DNA of 64,000 nucleotides from Bog-756 sp963769905 (GCA_963769905.1 CAVYNG010000002.1:2232001-2296000), one strand, 5' to 3'; counted from the first letter of the stretch, positions 18,165-26,901 are shown. Numbers and translations are program-made. Notes: generated by a model from the sequence alone, not told the origin.

Positions 18165-19462
18165 GAGACGCCCCGCTTGGGTGCTCCGCGGCCACCGGCT
18201 GTCGGGAAGGTGAGGACAGTGGGCGCCCTGTGCGCCGCGCAGGGCCTGCCGTCGGCGTGGGCGACGACGTCGTCGCGGAAGACGCCGAGCGCGCTGCGCA
18301 CCAGGCGGACGACGCCGTCGGGATGTCGACACGCGCCGCGGCCGTCGACGACCCCGGCGCGGTGAGCGATCCGCTCGACCAGACCCGGTTCGCCGGTCCC
18401 GACCGCGAGATGGTGGAGGTCGTCGGCAAGGGCTCCGAGGCCGAAGACACACGGACCGCATTGGCCCGCGCTCTCGCCGGCCATGAAGCGCGCAAGGCGG
18501 GCAGTCTCGGCCACCCCACACGACGGGGAACCGAGCCTCACCACGACGCCTGCGCCGAGGACCGCGCCGATCTCGCGGAGTGCTTCGGGCGCATAGGGGA
18601 CGGCGGCCTCCTGTGCGGAGACCCAGGTACCGGCATACCCGCCGACGAGCAGGGCACCGATCGGTCCGTCGCCGCGGGCCGCGGCGACGACTTCGGCGAG
18701 CGGCGTCCCGAGCTCCACCTCGATCACACCCGGTCTCTCCACCGCACCCGACACGGTGACGAGCGTGGTACCCGGCGCGTCGGGTGTGCCCACCCGGCGG
18801 AACCATTCGGCCCCGTGCCGGACGAGAAGCGCCACCTGGGCGAGGGTCTCCGGATTGTGCACGAGCGCCTGGCGGCCGCGGATGGCGAGCGGCCTCGACT
18901 TGTCCACGCGAAACGTGGGAAGACCGCGGTGGCCATCGAGCCACGACCCGAGTGCGGACTCCTCTCCGGCGACGTAGCGCCTCGGCGGCCGCTCGACCAA
19001 GATCTGGCGGAGCGATCGTGTCGGGTACGCGCGCTCCGCGATGGCGGCTCCGACCGACGCAGCGGAGACATCGTCGTCTGCCGGCACGCAGATCACTATT
19101 TGCGAGGCACCCAGCGTGGCCGCGGCCACCTCGGCGCCGTCGAGGATCAAGTGGGGCGCGAGGGTGAGCAGGACCTGGTCCTTCCTGCTGGCGGGCTCGC
19201 CTTCCATCGCGTCGACCACCACGAGCGAGGGTTCGTCGTGCCGCAACGAGGACCACTTGGTCGCCGCGGGGAAGCCGGCGCCGCCTCGACCGAGCAACCC
19301 CGAGTCGGCGAGCAGGCGGAGGACGGACGCCGACCAATTCCGGTCCGGCGTGGGGGGAACGACGAGCTCGCCGTGGAGCGCGAGGTGAGCGGCGCGCCCG
19401 GTTGTGGACGCGGCGGGACCAGCGAGGAGCCGCGCGGAGGACTCGAGCGTGGACGCGGTCAT
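18161..19462 (-). CDS. NuoF/RnfC-like NADH- and FMN-binding iron-sulfur protein
   Basis: 433 residues. The nucleotide/FMN-binding Gly-rich loop GLLGRGGAGFPAATKW (about 55-70), MEGEPASRKDQ (about 86) and VAGEESALGSWLDG (about 165) match the NuoF core; an SLBB-like segment (VTVSGAVERPGVIEVELGTP) follows near 240. The C-terminal cluster motif reads ESAGQCGPC, then CRHPDG, so the first of four canonical Cys (ESCGKCxPC in NuoF) is Ala. It overlaps the membrane-protein gene upstream (ATGA) and the ferredoxin downstream. Likely role: cytoplasmic NAD(P)H entry or exit point for the membrane electron-transfer chain encoded by this operon. Confidence 0.8.
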   Translation of the reverse strand: MTASTLESSARLLAGPAASTTGRAAHLALHGELVVPPTPDRNWSASVLRLLADSGLLGRGGAGFPAATKWSSLRHDEPSLVVVDAMEGEPASRKDQVLLTLAPHLILDGAEVAAATLGASQIVICVPADDDVSAASVGAAIAERAYPTRSLRQILVERPPRRYVAGEESALGSWLDGHRGLPTFRVDKSRPLAIRGRQALVHNPETLAQVALLVRHGAEWFRRVGTPDAPGTTLVTVSGAVERPGVIEVELGTPLAEVVAAARGDGPIGALLVGGYAGTWVSAQEAAVPYAPEALREIGAVLGAGVVVRLGSPSCGVAETARLARFMAGESAGQCGPCVFGLGALADDLHHLAVGTGEPGLVERIAHRAGVVDGRGACRHPDGVVRLVRSALGVFRDDVVAHADGRPCAAHRAPTVLTFPTAGGRGAPKRGVS

Positions 19463-20100
19463 CCTCGGCTCCGCGCGAACTGACCGGCGACCCGGGGTGC
19501 TCGCGTGCGTGCGCCGGAGGCGGCCGCCCGGTCACGCTCCCCCGAGCGCACCGCAATCCGCCAGGTGAGCGCCGCGAGGACCGCTGCCGCGCATGCCGCC
19601 GCGAGCGCGAGCATCCACCCCTTCGCGGCGTCGGTGCCCATCCCGAGTGCGTGCGCCATGGCGAGGGGCCAGCTGCCGTAGGCGAGCCAGTGGAGACCCC
19701 GCCACGTCCGCGCCGAGATGCGCTGGCGCAACGTGCTCGAGATGGTGACCGCGAGGGTCAGGTCGACCCCGATCGTGCCGAGCGCGATCCACCCCGGGCG
19801 GTACGACGAGGCGAACGGCACCACCAATGCCGCGAGCCCGACATGGACGTAGGTGTCCAACACCGCGGTCAGGACGTGGAGGGCGAGGAAGACCAGCGCG
19901 ACGAGCGAGATCCGTTTGTGCAGCCCTGCGTGGGCGAATGCCGGCCAGTTGCGGGTCCGGAAGCGACCTGCGGTCAGGATCCCGAGGACGACCGTCGCGG
20001 TGAGCAGCACGAGCGCGACGATCCCCGAGGCGCGGATGGTGTACCAGACCGTCGTCGAGCTGGTGATCGTCGAAGCGACCGCGGTCGAGGCGGCGGTCAT
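19459..20100 (-). CDS. Ferric-reductase-like transmembrane haem b protein
   Basis: 213 residues with six predicted membrane helices. His residues placed like the haem-b ligands of the ferric-reductase/YedZ family are seen in AHAGLHKRIS, LALHVLTAV, WRGLHWLAYG and LAMAHALGMG. The protein would carry electrons across the membrane by two b haems. It starts at the ATG overlapping the ApbE stop and its stop overlaps the NuoF-like start, so all are coupled. The C-terminal 40 residues are basic and cytoplasmic. Family call is by helix and His pattern. Confidence 0.75.
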   Translation of the reverse strand: MTAASTAVASTITSSTTVWYTIRASGIVALVLLTATVVLGILTAGRFRTRNWPAFAHAGLHKRISLVALVFLALHVLTAVLDTYVHVGLAALVVPFASSYRPGWIALGTIGVDLTLAVTISSTLRQRISARTWRGLHWLAYGSWPLAMAHALGMGTDAAKGWMLALAAACAAAVLAALTWRIAVRSGERDRAAASGARTRAPRVAGQFARSRG

Positions 20101-21095
20101 CGGGGCCCCTTCCGTCGATCGGGTGCGGCGCCGGGGTGCGGCCATCCGCCGATGCGCTCCACGCTCCCGTCGGCGGCCACGAGGCGCGCACTCACGCGGT
20201 GTCCCGCCAGGTTGCCCGGCGCGTCCGAGCCCCAGACCACCGCGGCGGTCGAGAACGCGTTGGCCTCGACGCAACTCGCGGCGATCGTGGACACGAGAGA
20301 CCAGACCGGATCCGCGGGCTCGCCCGTCCAAGGGTCGACGATGTGGTGGACGCGCCGGCCGCCGCTCGACCACACCCGAGACGTCGTGCCCGAGGTGGCG
20401 AGCCCACCCGCGGTGAGCGCCACGACTTCGTCGACCTCCGACGGGGAAGCCGAGCATTCCGTTGCGACGCCGACCGTCCACCCTCCCTCGGGTGGCGGAC
20501 CGGCGACCGCCACGTCCCCTCCGAGGTTGACGAGTACCCCGCAGCCGGTCCACTCCGCGATGCGTGAGGCGGCGCGGTCCGCCGCGAAGGCCTTGGCGGT
20601 CGCGCCGAGGTCGATGCTCACGCCGGCCGGAATCGCTGCCGTCATGCGGACGGGATCCAGGGCGATCCTCCACCAGCCCGGCGCGGGAGACGCAGGCGTG
20701 GGCCCGCTCGCTCCCGAGGCCCGCACCTGGTCGAAGTCACGGTCGTAGCCGAGGGCGGCGAGCGCGTGCCCGACCGTCGGGTCGACGGTGCCCGCAGTGA
20801 GCCCGGCGACCGCGCACCCGACCTCGAGCAACTCGTAGAGGAGGAGGCTGACTGCGAGCGGTCCCCCGTGGGCGCACCGCTCGAGCCGGCGAAGCTCCGA
20901 ATCGGGCCGGAACCGGCTGCACGCCGCGTCGAGCGCGGCGAGCTCGCCGGCGAGCAGGCCCAGCGCGTCGTCGGCTCGCGAGGAATCGGTCACCGCGACC
21001 GCCGCGCTCGTCCCGATGGCACGAAGCGACCGCGTGGTCCACTGTCCGTCGAGGTAAGCGTCGCTCGCACGCCGCTCTTCGAGGGCGGTGCTCAC
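20097..21095 (-). CDS. apbE: FAD:protein FMN transferase
   Basis: 332 residues of the ApbE family. Characteristic motifs appear in order: GTVDPTVG near 110, SIDLGATAKAFAADRA near 185, LVNLGGDVAV near 215, ATSGTTSRVW near 265 and HHIVDPWTGEP near 280. ApbE enzymes transfer FMN from FAD to a Thr or Ser of an extracytoplasmic carrier protein. The operon encodes a membrane haem protein and NuoF-like protein that such a flavoprotein would serve, but no classical FMN-binding carrier domain is seen. No clear lipobox or signal peptide is visible, unlike many ApbE proteins. Overlaps both neighbours by four bases. Confidence 0.88.
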   Translation of the reverse strand: MSTALEERRASDAYLDGQWTTRSLRAIGTSAAVAVTDSSRADDALGLLAGELAALDAACSRFRPDSELRRLERCAHGGPLAVSLLLYELLEVGCAVAGLTAGTVDPTVGHALAALGYDRDFDQVRASGASGPTPASPAPGWWRIALDPVRMTAAIPAGVSIDLGATAKAFAADRAASRIAEWTGCGVLVNLGGDVAVAGPPPEGGWTVGVATECSASPSEVDEVVALTAGGLATSGTTSRVWSSGGRRVHHIVDPWTGEPADPVWSLVSTIAASCVEANAFSTAAVVWGSDAPGNLAGHRVSARLVAADGSVERIGGWPHPGAAPDRRKGPR

Positions 21096-21454
21096 GACTG
21101 CCCCGACACGGTGACCGACGATCGCCCGGACGTGGTCGGGGTGGTGCTCGTCGAACCGGAGGAGCTCGTCGTCGAGGATCCCGAGTTCGAGGATCCCGAG
21201 TTCGAGGTGGACGAGTCGGACGAGGAGTTCGTGCCCGAAGCGGTCGAGGTGGTCCCGGTGCTCGAGGTTCGTCCTGCGCCCGTTGCCGAGTGGGCCGTCG
21301 TGTCCGACGCGACGAGAAGCCCGAGGCCTGCCGCGGCAAGTGTGGCGGCGACCGCAACGGTCGCGGTGAGCCGTCGCACACGTGTCATCGCGCGGGCCCG
21401 TGCTCGAACCGGGGTGGTGTCGGTCTGATCGGTGGACCGGAGTGGAGCGTTCAT
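21092..21454 (-). CDS. Small secreted Ser/Thr-rich protein heading the electron-transfer operon
   Basis: 120 residues from ATG at 21454 with AAAGGACACGAC upstream. A basic N-terminus and hydrophobic helix (about 27-50, LTATVAVAATLAAAGLGLLV) are followed by about 65 residues made almost only of Ser, Thr and Gly, ending SVTVSGQS. No FMN-binding domain or ApbE target motif (D-G/A-x-S/T-G/A-x-T) is clear. It could be a truncated carrier, a periplasmic linker, or a substrate of unusual type. Translational coupling to ApbE (ATGA) suggests they act together. Confidence 0.65.
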   Translation of the reverse strand: MNAPLRSTDQTDTTPVRARARAMTRVRRLTATVAVAATLAAAGLGLLVASDTTAHSATGAGRTSSTGTTSTASGTNSSSDSSTSNSGSSNSGSSTTSSSGSTSTTPTTSGRSSVTVSGQS

Positions 21455-21534
21455 GTCGTGTCCTTTCGGGTCAGCGGTCGATCACGAGTTGTCGGGTCAT
21501 TCGACCGGTCGCCCCGAAGGCCCAGCTGCGGCCC

Positions 21535-21605
21535 GACTGTCAGCCGACTGTGAATCCTCGGCGGGGCGGCTCGTTCACAGCGGGCTCACAGGCCGCTCAC
21601 AACCA
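21535..21605. promoter_or_regulatory. Opposed arrays of 11-bp direct repeats, probable response-regulator sites
   Basis: Plus-strand units GTTCACAGCGG (21573-21583), GCTCACAGGCC (21584-21594) and GCTCACAACCA (21595-21605) repeat with exactly 11-base spacing. Just upstream, GACTGTCAGCC (21535-21545) and GACTGTGAATC (21546-21556) are the same motif on the other strand, also 11 bases apart. OmpR/PhoB-family regulators bind 11-bp direct repeats as head-to-tail dimers. The array lies between the electron-transfer operon and the divergent OmpR-type regulator gene, so it probably controls both. Confidence 0.65.
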
Positions 21606-21725
21606 CCCACCAACCCGTGGTGGGATGGTGAGAGAAGGCGCAGCTCAGACCCGAGAGCCGAACCTCGGTCGCGAAGAGAGAACGCGCGGCGAGAGAGCGC
21701 AGGGAGAGAAAGAGGGGGGTCCGGC

Positions 21726-22424
21726 GTGGAGCCGACCCGCAGCCAACGGATCCTGGTCGTCGACGACGAACCCTCGATCGTCGATGCGGTCGCCACCTCG
21801 CTCCGCTACGAGGGATTCGAGGTGGAAGAGGCCGTCAACGGCCGCCTCGCGCTGGCGGCCGCGCAGGAGCGCACTCCCGACATGATCGTCCTCGATGTGA
21901 TGCTGCCGGACCTCGACGGCCTCGAGGTCACCCGTCGGCTGCGCTCGGACGGGGTGCGTGTCCCCATCCTCTTCCTCACCGCGCGCGACGCGGTGGAGGA
22001 CAAGGTGGCCGGCTTGACCGTCGGTGGTGACGACTACGTGACCAAACCCTTCGCGCTCGCCGAGGTCGTCGCACGAGTGCACGCGATCCTCCGGCGCATC
22101 GGTAGCGAACCGGAGGAGAGCGGGATCCTCCGTTTCGCCGACATCGAGATGGACGAGAACGCACACGAGGTCCACCGCGCGGGCCAGTCGATCCCGCTCA
22201 CCGCCACCGAGTTCAACCTCCTTCGCTTCTTCCTCCTCAACCCCCGGCATGTCCTGTCGAAGTCGCAGATCCTCGACCACGTGTGGCACTACGACTTCGG
22301 CGGAGACGGCAATGTCGTCGAGACCTATGTGAGCTACTTGCGCAAGAAGCTCGAGGGGGCAGGACCGCCGGTCATCCACACCGTGCGGCTTGTGGGCTAT
22401 GCGCTCCGCGAGCCGGCGGAGTAG
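21726..22424 (+). CDS. OmpR/PhoB-family response regulator
   Basis: 232 residues from a GTG at 21726 with a G-rich binding site upstream. Receiver domain (about 6-118): acidic pair in VVDDEP, phosphoacceptor Asp in IVLDVMLPD, Thr in FLTA and Lys in VTKPF are all present. Winged-helix DNA-binding domain (about 135-228) contains ATEFNLLRFFLLNPRHVLSK and YVSYLRKKL. The stop is followed three bases later by the kinase start, so they form one two-component unit. The divergent 11-bp repeat array suggests autoregulation and control of the electron-transfer operon. Confidence 0.92.
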   Translation: MEPTRSQRILVVDDEPSIVDAVATSLRYEGFEVEEAVNGRLALAAAQERTPDMIVLDVMLPDLDGLEVTRRLRSDGVRVPILFLTARDAVEDKVAGLTVGGDDYVTKPFALAEVVARVHAILRRIGSEPEESGILRFADIEMDENAHEVHRAGQSIPLTATEFNLLRFFLLNPRHVLSKSQILDHVWHYDFGGDGNVVETYVSYLRKKLEGAGPPVIHTVRLVGYALREPAE

Positions 22425-22427
22425 CCG

Positions 22428-24062
22428 GTGTCGCTCCGGAGCCGTCTGCTCATCGCCATCGGGATCATCGCCCTGGTCGCGCTCGTCGCGGCCGACGTGG
22501 CGACCTACTCGGCACTGGAGAACTTCCTCTACCAGCGGGTCGACCAACAGCTCGACCAATATCACGGCGGCTATGAGCAGCGAGCCAACAACGGGCTGAC
22601 GCTCACCTGCTTCGTGCCCGGGCAGGTCCCCGGAGGCGGACCGGGCGGCGCGGGAGGCGGCCCCGGCACCGGCCCGCTGCAGGACCTCCAGGTGCCGGCC
22701 ACCGAGATCAGGACCACCTCGGGCGCGGTGGTCGACGGCCAGGTCTGCCCGGCCTACGTCAACGGAGTCGCGTACACGCCGTCGATCCCGGGGACCATCA
22801 CCGGTTTCTCGAAGGAGTCGGACGGCTCCGAGGTCGCCTACTTCGACGCAGACTCGACCCAGAGCGGCGGGCCGGGGTTCCGGGTGCGGGCGTCCTCACT
22901 CGAGAACGGTCAGCTCCTCATCGTCGCCCAGCCGCTCGGCGACACCCAGAGCACGCTCCACCGACTGTTCCTGATCGAGCTGGCGGTGACCGCGGGTGCG
23001 ATCATCGTGGCCCTCCTCTGCGGACTCTGGCTCGTCCGGCTCGGGCTCCGCCCACTCCGCGAGATGGAACGCTCGGCGGAGCTGATCGCCGCGGGCAACC
23101 TCACCGAGCGGGTGCCCGGTGAGAACGACAACACCGAAGTGGGGAGGTTGGCTCGCACCCTCAACGTGATGTTGGCCCGGATCGAGTCCGCGTTCGGGGC
23201 TCGGGTCGCGTCGGAGCGACAGCTGCGCGCGTCCGAGGCGAGGCTGCGGCAGTTCGTGGCCGATGCCTCCCACGAGCTCCGCACTCCGATCGCGGCGATC
23301 TCGGCATACGCGGAGCTCTTCGGACGAGGTGCTTCCGAGCAGAAGGAGGACCTCGAAAGAGTGATGGGGGGCATCCGCGGCGAGACCGGCCGGATGGAAC
23401 ATCTGGTTGCGGACCTCCTCCTACTCGCCCGGCTCGACGAGGGCCGCCCGCTGGACCTGCGCTCGGTCGACCTGGTCGCGCTCTGCGCGGAGGCGGTGCA
23501 CACCGCGTCGACCGTAGGGCCCGACTGGCCGCTCGCTTTCGTCGCCACCGAGCCGATCGAGGTGATGGGTGACGCGACCGCGTTGCGTCAGGTCGTCGAC
23601 AACCTGCTCGCGAATGTTCGGGCCCATACCCCGCCCGGGACGAGCGGCCAGATCACCCTCACCCGCGACCCCGGAGGAGCCGTCATCTCCGTCGCCGACG
23701 ACGGGCCGGGTATGACCGCGGAGGAGGCAGAGCACATCTTCGAGCGCTTCTACCGATCGGATCCCTCACGCTCGCGGATCCACGGGGGCGCCGGACTGGG
23801 ACTGTCGATCGTGAGCGCGATCGTGCACGCGCACGGGGGTACCGTCGAAGCACAGGGCCAGACAGGATTGGGGACGACGTTCACGGTCCGGCTGCCGCTC
23901 ACCCCGCCCGGGCCAGGGGACGGCTCCTCCGAAGCGGCGAGCGCGGCGGCGAGCCCCGGGGCCGGCGCCGAGCCCGACCAAACCGAACGGTCCGCGCCCG
24001 GAGACGGAGCTGGCGTGGTGGGCGGTGCCGACGACGGGCCGGTCGAAAGCGGGTCAAGATGA
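22428..24062 (+). CDS. Sensor histidine kinase
   Basis: 544 residues from GTG at 22428. Two membrane helices (about 7-27 and 183-207) frame an extracytoplasmic sensor of about 150 residues with a Gly/Pro-rich segment (about 66-80) and two Cys (LTCFVPG, GQVCPAY) that could form a disulphide. HAMP (about 208-260), HisKA with VADASHELRTPIA as phosphoacceptor, and HATPase_c with NLLANVRAHTPPG (N box), DDGPGM and GGAGLGLSIV follow. The C-terminal 50 residues are Ala/Pro/acidic-rich and likely unstructured. The signal is unknown; context suggests a redox or flavin-related cue. Confidence 0.92.
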   Translation: MSLRSRLLIAIGIIALVALVAADVATYSALENFLYQRVDQQLDQYHGGYEQRANNGLTLTCFVPGQVPGGGPGGAGGGPGTGPLQDLQVPATEIRTTSGAVVDGQVCPAYVNGVAYTPSIPGTITGFSKESDGSEVAYFDADSTQSGGPGFRVRASSLENGQLLIVAQPLGDTQSTLHRLFLIELAVTAGAIIVALLCGLWLVRLGLRPLREMERSAELIAAGNLTERVPGENDNTEVGRLARTLNVMLARIESAFGARVASERQLRASEARLRQFVADASHELRTPIAAISAYAELFGRGASEQKEDLERVMGGIRGETGRMEHLVADLLLLARLDEGRPLDLRSVDLVALCAEAVHTASTVGPDWPLAFVATEPIEVMGDATALRQVVDNLLANVRAHTPPGTSGQITLTRDPGGAVISVADDGPGMTAEEAEHIFERFYRSDPSRSRIHGGAGLGLSIVSAIVHAHGGTVEAQGQTGLGTTFTVRLPLTPPGPGDGSSEAASAAASPGAGAEPDQTERSAPGDGAGVVGGADDGPVESGSR

Positions 24063-24095
24063 GACGAGGTACCCCCAGCTGACAAGGAGGCCGCC

Positions 24096-25364
24096 GTGGC
24101 CATCAACGTGACACCGATTTCCGGCCTCGACCCTCAGATCAACGACCTCCGCCTCCGGACGGCGGACTTCATCAACCGGGAGATCCTTCCCAACGAGGCG
24201 GCGCTCTGGCGATCACGGCGCGACCTCGAACGGACCGATGCGCAACGAGAGGCCGGTCGGAGAACCAGCAGCGAGCTGCGGGAGGAGATCAAGGCCAAGG
24301 TCAACAAGGCCGGTCTCTGGGCGCCACATCTTCCCGAGGAGTACGGAGGTATGGGCCTCGACTTCCTCTCACTCGCGTACTTGTACGAGATCATGGCGTA
24401 CGCGATCGGTGCGTCGGCTCTCTTCGGCATCGCCGCTCCCAATTCCGGAAACGCCAACATCCTCGTCAAATACGGCACCGAGGAGCAGAAGCGCAAGTGG
24501 CTCCTCCCGCTCATCGAGGGGGAGATGGAGTCGGGGTTCTCGATGACCGAACCGGACCGGGCGGGATCGGACCCGCGCTCGATCGAAACCGAGGCGGTGC
24601 GCGACGGCGACGAGTGGGTGATCAACGGGCACAAGTGGTTCACCTCGAACGGCATCGCAGCGAACTTCTTCATCGTGATGTGCCGCGCCAACGATCCGAC
24701 CGGCGAGCTCGGAAAACCGGGTCAGATGGTCCAGATCATCGTTCCGAGCGACACCCCCGGTGTCAACATCATCCGGGGCATCGGGATCTTCGGGCACGCG
24801 ACGTCCGACCATTGCGAGATCCGCTACGAGAACGTCCGGGTCCCCGTCGAGAACACCCTCGGACGGGTTGGCGAGGGCCACCAGGCCGCCCAGGATCGGC
24901 TGGGTGCGGGCCGCGTGTATCACTGCATGAACTCGGTCGGTCAGATGTGGCGAGCGTTCGACCTGATGGTCGAGCGATCCCTCAGCCGCGAGGTCCACGG
25001 CGGCCTGCTGAAGGACAAGCAGTTCATCCAGGGCTTCATCGCGGAGAGCTACATGGACGTGCAGTCGGCCCGCCTGATGACCATCGACGCCGCCGAGAAA
25101 GTGGCGAAGCAGACCCCGGACCTGCGGACCGCGATCTCGGCCATCAAGGTGTTCGTCCCGGCCGCCTACCACCGGGTGGTCGACCGGGCCATCCAGGTCT
25201 GGGGCGGGGCCGGCGTGAGCAACGACCTGCCGCTCGGCCAGATGTACCTGACCGCCCGGGTGCTGCGTCTGGCGGACGGTCCCGACGAGGTCCACAAGAT
25301 CCTGATGGCGAAGAACATCATCCACCAGTACGAGAAGGGCGAGAGCTGGAACTTCGGAGCCTGA
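24096..25364 (+). CDS. Acyl-CoA dehydrogenase (ACAD11-like)
   Basis: 422 residues from GTG at 24096, preceded by AAGGAGGCC. Conserved features: GLWAPHLPEEYGGMG near 75, FSMTEPDRAGSDP near 150 (flavin/substrate loop), WVINGHKWFTSNG, and the C-terminal RAIQVWGGAGVSNDLPLGQMY with RLADGPDEVHK typical of ACAD10/11-like enzymes. These FAD enzymes introduce the alpha-beta double bond into acyl-CoA thioesters and pass electrons to ETF. It stands alone on the plus strand between the kinase and the VOC gene. Confidence 0.88.
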   Translation: MAINVTPISGLDPQINDLRLRTADFINREILPNEAALWRSRRDLERTDAQREAGRRTSSELREEIKAKVNKAGLWAPHLPEEYGGMGLDFLSLAYLYEIMAYAIGASALFGIAAPNSGNANILVKYGTEEQKRKWLLPLIEGEMESGFSMTEPDRAGSDPRSIETEAVRDGDEWVINGHKWFTSNGIAANFFIVMCRANDPTGELGKPGQMVQIIVPSDTPGVNIIRGIGIFGHATSDHCEIRYENVRVPVENTLGRVGEGHQAAQDRLGAGRVYHCMNSVGQMWRAFDLMVERSLSREVHGGLLKDKQFIQGFIAESYMDVQSARLMTIDAAEKVAKQTPDLRTAISAIKVFVPAAYHRVVDRAIQVWGGAGVSNDLPLGQMYLTARVLRLADGPDEVHKILMAKNIIHQYEKGESWNFGA

Positions 25365-25472
25365 GCAGGGGGCGGTGAGCGGCTGGTATCCGATCGCGCG
25401 AACGTGGGTACTACAAATCTGCGCGGCCCCCTCGCCCCACCGGGGCCGGACGTCCACATGTGAGGAGGAGTC

Positions 25473-26243
25473 ATGCCAAAGATCGACGAGTACGAACCCG
25501 GGACCCCGTCGTGGGTGGACCTTGCAAGTCCCGACCTTCCGTCCTCGGTGTCCTTCTATTCCAACCTGTTCGGCTGGGATCCCGACGACCAGGGACCGGA
25601 GGCCGGTGGGTACACCCTCTTCCGAATCGGAGAGGAGCCGGTGGCCGGTGCGGGACCGACGATGATGGAGGGACAACCGACGGCCTGGACCACCTACGTG
25701 TCGGTCGCCGATGCCGACGAGGCCGTCGCGAAGGCCAAGAAGGCGGGGGCCACGGTGTTCCTCGAACCGATGGACGTGATGGACGTCGGGCGGATGGCGG
25801 TCTTCGCCGATCCGACCGGTGCGGCGGTCGCCGTCTGGCAACCGAAGGCCCACAAAGGCGCGGGCATCGTCGGCGAGCCGGGTGCGCTCTGCTGGACCGA
25901 GTTGGCGACTCGCGACACTGCTGCCGCGTCGGATTTCTATCGGGACGTCTTCAACTGGGGTGCCGAAACGAGCGACATGGGTGGCATGCCGTACACCGAG
26001 TGGAAGCTCGGGGACCAGACGGTCGGCGGCATGATGCCCATGCCTACGGAAGTACCTGCAGAGGTCCCCCCGTACTGGCTGGCCTATTTCGCGGTCGCGA
26101 ACTGCGACGCTGCGGTGGCCAAGGCCACCGACGGCGGGGCGAATGTCCTCGTACCAGGGACCGACATCCCGGTGGGACGGTTCGCAGTGATGACCGACCC
26201 GCAAGGCGCGACCTTCGGAGTCATCCAGCTGAAGTCGACGTAG
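25473..26243 (+). CDS. Two-domain VOC family protein, CFP32-like
   Basis: 256 residues, ATG with TGAGGAGGAGTC upstream. Two vicinal-oxygen-chelate domains are fused: the first has GTPSWVDLASPD, FYSNLFGW and FADPTGAAVAVWQP; the second has ALCWTELATRD, FYRDVFNW and MTDPQGATFGVIQL. Length and pattern closely resemble mycobacterial CFP32 (Rv0577), an abundant VOC protein of uncertain function, annotated at times as glyoxalase. Metal ligands of classical glyoxalase I are not obvious. Confidence 0.85.
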   Translation: MPKIDEYEPGTPSWVDLASPDLPSSVSFYSNLFGWDPDDQGPEAGGYTLFRIGEEPVAGAGPTMMEGQPTAWTTYVSVADADEAVAKAKKAGATVFLEPMDVMDVGRMAVFADPTGAAVAVWQPKAHKGAGIVGEPGALCWTELATRDTAAASDFYRDVFNWGAETSDMGGMPYTEWKLGDQTVGGMMPMPTEVPAEVPPYWLAYFAVANCDAAVAKATDGGANVLVPGTDIPVGRFAVMTDPQGATFGVIQLKST

Positions 26244-26313
26244 CGGCGGCATTCGTCGAGGTACGTCGGGCCCGGACCGGGCTGTCGGCTACCGGCTTGG
26301 GGAGCCCGGGCGG

Positions 26314-26901
26314 CTAACGGGGCAGCGCGGTCCGCGCCGACTCGAGTCCGGCATCGAGACAGCGCAACTCGTAGTCCGCGTCCTGGACGAGCGCGCGCAC
26401 CTGCGGCCCGTTGTGGTCCCCTGCCGATGCCACCGCCGCGCGCTGCACGTCCGAGGCGGCCCGGAGCACGTCGCCGACCTGGGTCCGCAGCTCGACCGGA
26501 ACCACCCCGGTTGGCTCGATGCGCAACATCGTGTCGAGATCACCGACCGACAACCGCAACCGGGCGCAGATCGCCGACAACCCGACGGTCGAGGCGCCGA
26601 TGTCGTCCGCTGCCCGTACCGCGCGCTCGGCGTGGTCCACCGCCCGTCGCATCTGCCGGCGCGCCTGGCGACCCGTCCACTGCCCGACGTCGCCGTCGGG
26701 AGGTGTCCACCGGCTGCGTATCGACGCGCTCGCCTCCCAGACCGCGATCGCGCCGATCACCAGGCCGTGGTTGCGAACCGCGTGCCACTTCCGCCTCCCG
26801 TACCGCCAGATCAGGAACCCCACGACCAGCACCGCCGCGGTGAAGGTCGCCATGAAGAGAGCTGCACCCGCGATCACCGGGCCGAAGAGGGACGCGCTCA
26901 C
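26314..26901 (-). CDS. Membrane-anchored helical protein of unknown function
   Basis: 195 residues. One N-terminal membrane helix (about 8-32, ending in IWRYGRRKW) is followed by a cytoplasmic, Arg/Ala/Asp-rich helical region of about 150 residues that includes RQARRQMRRAVDHAERAVRA. No enzyme motif is seen. Codon usage and good length support a real gene. It lies 37 bases upstream of the phosphatase stop on the same strand order (phosphatase first), so the two may be co-transcribed. Confidence 0.6.
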   Translation of the reverse strand: MSASLFGPVIAGAALFMATFTAAVLVVGFLIWRYGRRKWHAVRNHGLVIGAIAVWEASASIRSRWTPPDGDVGQWTGRQARRQMRRAVDHAERAVRAADDIGASTVGLSAICARLRLSVGDLDTMLRIEPTGVVPVELRTQVGDVLRAASDVQRAAVASAGDHNGPQVRALVQDADYELRCLDAGLESARTALPR

